Of a stretch of DNA of 64,000 bases, positions 59,179 through 64,000 are shown piece after piece. Within the stretch, counting starts at the first letter, position 1; each line of letters begins with the position of its first letter. This DNA comes from Feifania hominis. GTDB lineage: Bacteria > Bacillota > Clostridia > Oscillospirales > Feifaniaceae. Made by a program: the position numbers and the translations under genes. The notes below the pieces were generated by a model, which was given only the letters and a program-made list of their open reading frames with translations, ran no database searches and was not told the origin of the DNA. The DNA lies in assembly GCF_014384765.1 (NCBI RefSeq), contig NZ_JACRSP010000003.1:124001-188000 (forward strand). The letters run 5' to 3'.

Positions 59179-60153
59179 TTGATCAAACGCGAGGGGACGC
59201 CGTCAAACGGCTTTCTCATCCTGATCAACATACTGGTTGTCGTCTTTTCCATGGTGATTCATGTGTCGCCGGGGCTCTCGGTTGCCGCGGTGTTCGCCGC
59301 GGCCGGCTCCTACGGCTGCCTCGTGGTGACGGCTCCTGTCTATATGGCGGTGCTCACGCCGGCTGTGGCCGGCGTCTGCGCGGCGCTTCTGACGCGGGAT
59401 GTGCTCGCCGCTGCCGTGACGCTGGCGCTCTTTGTGCCGGCGGGCCTCGTGATCGGCCTTGCGCTGCGCCGGGGGCTGCCCTTTAAGACGGCGGCGCTCT
59501 ATGCCTGCTCGGTGCTGGCGGTCGTATTCGCAGCGTCGCTGCTTCTGAATGCCTGGTTTGCAACCGGGACGTTCGGTGTTGAGTCAGTCATAACCTATCT
59601 TGACATGATTTTTACCGAGTTTCAGCAGGCCTATGACGAGCTCATCGAGAGCGCGCGTCAGATGCTCTCGAGCGAGCAGATTGCCTATATGCGCGACTAT
59701 GTCGGGCAGATGACCCAGATGCTTCGCAATCTCATGGCGGGACTGCTGCTGGCGGCGGCAGTGGGGCTCGGCGGCCTTGCGACTCTGCTGGCGCAGAAGC
59801 TCTCTGAGCGGGGGCTAGCTCTGCCGAAGAGCTCCGTTCTCGACAGCTTTCGCGTGTCGCGCGTGGGCGGCGTGGTGTACCTTGCCGCGTCGCTTGTCGC
59901 CATGGTGGCGCCCGGTGTGCCCGGTACGGTTGCCATGAACCTCATGATGGTGCTTTTGTGCCCCTTTCTCCTCGAGGGAGTCGGCACGCTGCGCCGCCTG
60001 GGGCGCCGCATCCGCCTGAGCCCGGTCAAAGTGATGCTGATTTTGGTGCTGATGCTGTTTTTATTCTCCCCGTCGGGCATTGTGATGTTTTTGAGCTTCG
60101 CGGGGGCGTTTGACGCGGTGACCGGCGAGAAAAAACCGCCGCTGCTGCGCTAG
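59179..60153 (+). CDS. DUF2232 membrane protein (YybS-like)
   Basis: A 324-residue polytopic membrane protein with eight or so hydrophobic segments. The position just upstream of gdpP-rplI-dnaB matches yybS of Bacillus, and the overall pattern fits DUF2232. Exact role unknown; a link to c-di-AMP signalling is only positional. Start: TTG at 59179 with TGGAGG 8 nt upstream; the ATG at 59146 has no ribosome site. gdpP follows after 9 nt. Confidence 0.85.
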   Translation: MIKREGTPSNGFLILINILVVVFSMVIHVSPGLSVAAVFAAAGSYGCLVVTAPVYMAVLTPAVAGVCAALLTRDVLAAAVTLALFVPAGLVIGLALRRGLPFKTAALYACSVLAVVFAASLLLNAWFATGTFGVESVITYLDMIFTEFQQAYDELIESARQMLSSEQIAYMRDYVGQMTQMLRNLMAGLLLAAAVGLGGLATLLAQKLSERGLALPKSSVLDSFRVSRVGGVVYLAASLVAMVAPGVPGTVAMNLMMVLLCPFLLEGVGTLRRLGRRIRLSPVKVMLILVLMLFLFSPSGIVMFLSFAGAFDAVTGEKKPPLLR

Positions 60154-60162
60154 GGGGACAAC

Positions 60163-62202
60163 ATGAAAGGTGAACACAGGGCGAAAAGAAGACGCGCCTA
60201 CTTCGGAAAAAATGACAGAAAAGTGCTCTTGAGCTTTGTCGTGCTGCTCGCGGTGGCGGGCGTCACGGCGCTGTTTGACCGGCGCTTTGCCGTCGGCCAG
60301 CTCATTCTGATTGCGCTGATGTATGTGTTCACGCTCTTTTTGAGCGTGAAACGCCGGCGCCGCCTGTCGCGCTTTATCACTCTGCCGAGCGACGCCGGGC
60401 AGGTGCCGGGCATCGTCAACTTCATCAACATGCCCATTCCGGTCATGGTGGTCAAGCGCTCGGGCGAGGTCGTGTGGCACAACGACGCTTTCTCGGATCT
60501 CATTGAGGGCAAGTTTGTCTTCGGCGAGTATCTCGACGAGGCGGTGCCGACGCTCGAGATGGGCAAGGTCTCAAAGGCCGACCTCAGGCGCGGCGTGCGC
60601 ATCCCGTTTCGCGAGCGGATGGTGGACGTCTACGGCTCGCAGATTCAGGAGAACCTCAAGGATGAAAACGAGCGCCTGCAGGTGCTCTACTTTATCGACG
60701 TGACCGAGGGGGCGAAGCTTGAGAGCGCCTACGTCAAGTCCCGCCCGATTGTCGCGACCATCATCATCGACAGCTATGAGGAGATCTACCAGAACGCCAG
60801 AGAGAGCGACAAGGCCGCCATCATCGCAGCCATTGACAACATGCTCACCGAGTGGGCGAGCGGAACCCACGGCATCCTGCGCATGACCGAGCGGGGCAAG
60901 TACCTGTTCGTCTTTGAGGCGCAGTATCTCGAGGGCTTCATCGGCGCCAAGTTCGACATCCTCGACCGCGTGCGCGGCATCTCCATCGGCAACCGGCTGC
61001 CCGTGACCATCTCCATCGGCATCGGCAGCGGCGGCGCGACCTACGCCGAGAACGAGGAGTACGCAAAGCAGGCCATCGACATGGCCCTCGGCCGCGGCGG
61101 CGACCAGGCGGTCATCAAGACCAAGCACAACTTTGAGTTCTTCGGCGGCAAGTCCAAGGGCGTGGAAAAGCGCACCAAGGTCAAGTCCCGCGTGATCGCC
61201 TCAGCCTTTGCTGAGCTTCTCGACGGCGCTGACAACGTGCTCGTCATGGGCCACAAATTCGCCGACTTTGACGCCGTGGGCGCCTGCGTCGGTGTGGCGC
61301 GCATGGCGATGGTGCGCGGCAAAAAGGTCAACATCATCAACAACAACAAGACGACGCTCGCGGCCCCGGTGGTCGAGAGCCTCGAAAAGCTGACCGAGTA
61401 CCACAATGTCTTTGTCAACGCCCTGACCGGGCTTGACCTTGTGGGGCGAAAGACGCTGCTTGTCATCTGCGACACCCACAGCGCAACCTACGTCGAGTCG
61501 ATGGACATCTACAAAAACTGCGAGACGGTGGTTGTATTCGACCACCACCGCAAGATGGCCGACTACATTGAGAACACCGCCCTCTCCTACCATGAGCCCT
61601 ACGCCTCGTCGGCAAGCGAGATCGTCTCAGAGCTTCTGCAGTACATCGACGGCGCGGGCACCTGCACCAAGGAGGAGGCCGAGGCGCTGCTCGCGGGCAT
61701 CGTGCTCGACACCAAGAACTTCTACTTCAAGACCGGCTCGCGCACCTTTGAGGCCGCGGCCTATCTCAAGAAGATGGGGGCCGACCCCATCGAGGTGAAA
61801 AAGCTCTTCAAGAGCGACTACGACAGCTACATCCGCCGGGTGGAGTTCATCGCCTCGGCGCAGTTCTACCGCGAGTCGGTGGCCATCTCCAAGTGGGACG
61901 GCCCGCCGCTTGAGGACGCGAAAGTCATCATGAGCCAGGCGGCCGACGAGCTTCTCAACATCGAGGGGGTCGAGGCGTCGTTCGTGCTCTACGCCTTTGG
62001 CGACAGCGTTCACATCTCGGCGCGGTCGCTGGGGCAGTACAACGTACAGGTGATACTCGAAAAGCTCGGCGGCGGCGGCCACCTCACCACAGCGGGCGCC
62101 CAGGTGGCGGCCAACATGGAGGACGCCGAGGCCCAGCTCAAAAAGGCCATAGACGAATACATGCAGGAATATATGACCGACGCGCCGCAGCAGGGCGCAT
62201 AA
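60163..62202 (+). CDS. gdpP: Cyclic-di-AMP phosphodiesterase GdpP
   Basis: A 679-residue membrane enzyme that hydrolyses c-di-AMP to pApA. Two N-terminal membrane segments (about 20-60), a PAS-like domain (about 85-150), a degenerate GGDEF domain (about 190-320), then DHH with VVFDHHRKM (D460-H-H462) and DHHA1 ending GGGGHLTTAGAQV. It also has the DHH motifs VMGHKFADFDAVGA and VLDTKNFYFKTGSR. Domain order and length match GdpP/YybT. Cotranscribed with the DUF2232 gene, rplI and dnaB. Confidence 0.96.
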   Translation: MKGEHRAKRRRAYFGKNDRKVLLSFVVLLAVAGVTALFDRRFAVGQLILIALMYVFTLFLSVKRRRRLSRFITLPSDAGQVPGIVNFINMPIPVMVVKRSGEVVWHNDAFSDLIEGKFVFGEYLDEAVPTLEMGKVSKADLRRGVRIPFRERMVDVYGSQIQENLKDENERLQVLYFIDVTEGAKLESAYVKSRPIVATIIIDSYEEIYQNARESDKAAIIAAIDNMLTEWASGTHGILRMTERGKYLFVFEAQYLEGFIGAKFDILDRVRGISIGNRLPVTISIGIGSGGATYAENEEYAKQAIDMALGRGGDQAVIKTKHNFEFFGGKSKGVEKRTKVKSRVIASAFAELLDGADNVLVMGHKFADFDAVGACVGVARMAMVRGKKVNIINNNKTTLAAPVVESLEKLTEYHNVFVNALTGLDLVGRKTLLVICDTHSATYVESMDIYKNCETVVVFDHHRKMADYIENTALSYHEPYASSASEIVSELLQYIDGAGTCTKEEAEALLAGIVLDTKNFYFKTGSRTFEAAAYLKKMGADPIEVKKLFKSDYDSYIRRVEFIASAQFYRESVAISKWDGPPLEDAKVIMSQAADELLNIEGVEASFVLYAFGDSVHISARSLGQYNVQVILEKLGGGGHLTTAGAQVAANMEDAEAQLKKAIDEYMQEYMTDAPQQGA

Positions 62203-62222
62203 ATCAGCGAGGAGGACAGCAT

Positions 62223-62666
62223 ATGAAAGTGATTTTACAGGCCGATCTCAAGGGGACCGGCAAGAAAGGCGAGCTCATCACCGTCAGCGACGGCTACGCG
62301 AGAAACTATCTCTTCCCGCGCAAGCTCGCCGTTGAGGCAAACAAGGAGAATATGACCGTCTACACCGCGCAGGAGGCCGCCAAGGCCCGCCGTCTCGCCG
62401 AGGAGAGAAAAGCCGCCGAGGCGCTCGCGGCCGAGCTCTCGGGCGTGACGGTCAAGGTGAGCGCCAAGGGCGGCGCCTCGGGCAAGCTCTTCGGCTCGAT
62501 CACCACCAAGGAGATTGCCGAGGCGCTCAAGGCCCAAAAGGGCATTGAGCTCGACAAGAAGAAAATTGTCACCGACGACATCAAGACGTTCGGCACGGTT
62601 GAGGTCGAGGCGAAAATCTACCCCGAGGTCTCGGCGAAATTCTATGTCGCGGTGTCGCAGGAGTAA
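62223..62666 (+). CDS. rplI: 50S ribosomal protein L9
   Basis: 147 residues, full length. The N-terminal RNA-binding domain has the L9 signature DLKGTGKKGELITVSDGYAR and NYLFPRKLA; a long connecting helix (KARRLAEERKAAEALAAEL) and the C-terminal domain follow. GAGGAGGA precedes the ATG. It lies between gdpP and dnaB as in Bacillus. Confidence 0.98.
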   Translation: MKVILQADLKGTGKKGELITVSDGYARNYLFPRKLAVEANKENMTVYTAQEAAKARRLAEERKAAEALAAELSGVTVKVSAKGGASGKLFGSITTKEIAEALKAQKGIELDKKKIVTDDIKTFGTVEVEAKIYPEVSAKFYVAVSQE

Positions 62667-62701
62667 CGCCGCAGTATTGTAACGCGTGAGGGGAACTTCT
62701 T

Positions 62702-64000
62702 ATGGCAGACAATCTCGATCTATTCGCCCCACAGCTTCCGCACAGCATGGAGGCCGAGCAGTCCGTGCTCGGCTCGATTCTGCTCGACCCGGAGTGCATC
62801 TCTGAGGTCGCGCAGGCCATTCGCACGGAGGACTTCTATCTCAAAAAGAACGCCGACATCTACGACGTCATGCTCGACATGTTCAACACCGCCACGCCCA
62901 TCGACGCGGTGACGCTCATCGACCGCATGAAGATTGCGGGCGTCTACGACGAGGCGGAGAGCCGCGACTACATTTTGCAGCTGGTCGACTTCGTGCCCAC
63001 CACGGCGAACGTTATGAAGTACGCCAAAATCATCGAAGAGAAAGCCTGTCTGCGCCGCCTGATCGAGGCCTCGCAGGAGATCAGCGAGACCTGTTACAGC
63101 GAGGCCGACGAGCTCAAGGTCATTGTCGACAGCGCCGAGCAGAAGATCTTTGACATCGCTCAGGGCCGCCGCACCAAGGAACTGACGCCCATCATCGAGG
63201 TCGTCACCGACGCCTACGAGACCCTAAACCAGCTCGCCGGCGGCAACCGGGAGGACTATCTCGGCGTGCCGACCCACTTCGACGATGTGGACAAGATCAT
63301 GGGCGGGCTCAACAAGTCCGATCTCATCATACTCGCCGCGCGCCCCGGCATGGGAAAGACCAGCTTCGCGATCAACATCGCGACGAATGTGGCGCTGCTC
63401 TCAAAGAAGATGGTCGCCATCTTTTCGCTCGAGATGTCCAAAGAGCAGCTCGTGATGCGCATGCTCTCGGGCGAGGCGCTCGTCGACAGCTACCGGCTGC
63501 GCACGGGCGAGATTCACGACGACGAGTGGACAAAGCTCGCCACCGCGGCGAGCGCCCTGTCCACAAGTCCGATCAAAATTGACGACAACTCTGCGATCAC
63601 GGTCACCGAGATGAAAGGCAAGCTCCGCCGCGAGAAGAATCTCGGGCTCGTGGTCATTGACTACTTGCAGCTGCTCCACTCGGGCCGCCGCACCGAAAAC
63701 CGCGTGCAGGAGGTCTCGGAGATCACCCGCTCGCTTAAGATCATGGCAAAGGAACTCAACGTGCCGGTGCTCGTTTTGTCGCAGCTCTCGCGTGCGACCG
63801 AGGGGCGCAGCGAAAAGATTCCCATGCTCTCGGATCTGCGTGAGTCGGGCTCGGTCGAGCAGGACGCCGACATCGTGCTCTTTCTCTACCGCGACGACTA
63901 CTACACCAAGGAGACCGAGCAGAAGAACATGGCCAAGTGCATCATCGCGAAGAACCGGCACGGCCGCACCGACACGGTCGACTTGATCTGGAACGCGCAG
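62702..64000 (+). CDS. dnaB: Replicative DNA helicase (3' end outside window)
   Basis: First 433 codons of the hexameric replication-fork helicase (called dnaC in Bacillus). The N-terminal domain holds the pattern EAEQSVLGSILLDPE. The C-terminal RecA-like ATPase has Walker A AARPGMGKTSFAIN, SLEMSKEQLVMRM, LVVIDYLQLL (Walker B) and LSQLSRATEGR. The frame is open to the last base, so the ending is cut off by the window. The ATG at 62702 lies 35 nt after rplI, with GAGGGG upstream. Confidence 0.97.
   Translation, partial: MADNLDLFAPQLPHSMEAEQSVLGSILLDPECISEVAQAIRTEDFYLKKNADIYDVMLDMFNTATPIDAVTLIDRMKIAGVYDEAESRDYILQLVDFVPTTANVMKYAKIIEEKACLRRLIEASQEISETCYSEADELKVIVDSAEQKIFDIAQGRRTKELTPIIEVVTDAYETLNQLAGGNREDYLGVPTHFDDVDKIMGGLNKSDLIILAARPGMGKTSFAINIATNVALLSKKMVAIFSLEMSKEQLVMRMLSGEALVDSYRLRTGEIHDDEWTKLATAASALSTSPIKIDDNSAITVTEMKGKLRREKNLGLVVIDYLQLLHSGRRTENRVQEVSEITRSLKIMAKELNVPVLVLSQLSRATEGRSEKIPMLSDLRESGSVEQDADIVLFLYRDDYYTKETEQKNMAKCIIAKNRHGRTDTVDLIWNAQ

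Overview
The window reads as ordinary chromosome of a GC-rich, anaerobic, endospore-forming Firmicute, most likely a member of the Clostridia (Oscillospiraceae-like). The reasons are: a SleB-type spore cortex hydrolase; an oxygen-sensitive radical-SAM sulfatase-maturating enzyme beside a Cys-type sulfatase; a thrS gene under a tRNA-sensing T-box leader; near-consensus sigma-A promoters; AGGAGG ribosome binding sites; a GldA/GldF/GldG-like exporter followed by a DUF4340 protein; and the Bacillus-like order yybS-like / gdpP / rplI / replicative helicase at the right end. No tRNA, rRNA, CRISPR array, phage gene or intact transposon was seen.

Layout. 1-6.5 kb: the 3' part of a membrane-anchored MurF-like ligase with D-Ala-D-Ala ligase, a lipoprotein, the sulfatase and its maturase, and a DUF3592 protein. 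6.6-9.9 kb is an accessory island. A BlaI-like repressor and BlaR1-like sensor protease are flanked by a roughly 100-bp direct repeat that carries a promoter and a start codon. The second repeat copy starts an alpha/beta hydrolase gene and abuts an eroded GNAT acetyltransferase remnant. 10-14 kb: a LarA-family racemase, a 3D/G5-domain cell-wall protein, and rplM-rpsI. 14-19.5 kb: a TtcA-like thiolase, two unusual cysteine-rich proteins around a DUF554 membrane protein, small genes and a CarD regulator. 19.5-28 kb: a glycerophosphodiesterase, two acetyltransferases, a polysaccharide deacetylase, adenine deaminase with a purine-type permease, mutY and a small exported protein.

28-40 kb: sleB, T-box-thrS, the four-gene ABC/GldG/DUF4340 exporter, hisS-aspS, methylglyoxal synthase and a MinD-like ATPase. 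40-47 kb: a small gene between two terminators, the iscS-iscU-mnmA sulfur-transfer operon, rnhA, a GH1 glycosidase, a membrane protein, a ribulose-phosphate-epimerase-like protein and a PTS EIIA. 47-54 kb: an exported deacetylase-like protein, a TM2 protein, the glycolytic run pgk-tpiA-gpmI, a PadR/HAAS-domain membrane pair under a consensus promoter with a built-in palindrome, and a small Xre regulator with its own tandem operators. 54-64 kb: a sugar nucleotidyltransferase fused to a mutase-like domain, RNase J, and the DUF2232 / gdpP / rplI / dnaB cluster, which runs off the end.

Most of the window is housekeeping. The places that merit attention are the repeat-flanked blaI/blaR1 island with its pseudogene (6.6-9.2 kb), the cysteine-rich pair (15.1-17.1 kb), the sleB ribosome site folded into the thrS terminator, the nucleotidyltransferase/mutase-like fusion, and the short palindromic repeats ahead of the gdpP operon.
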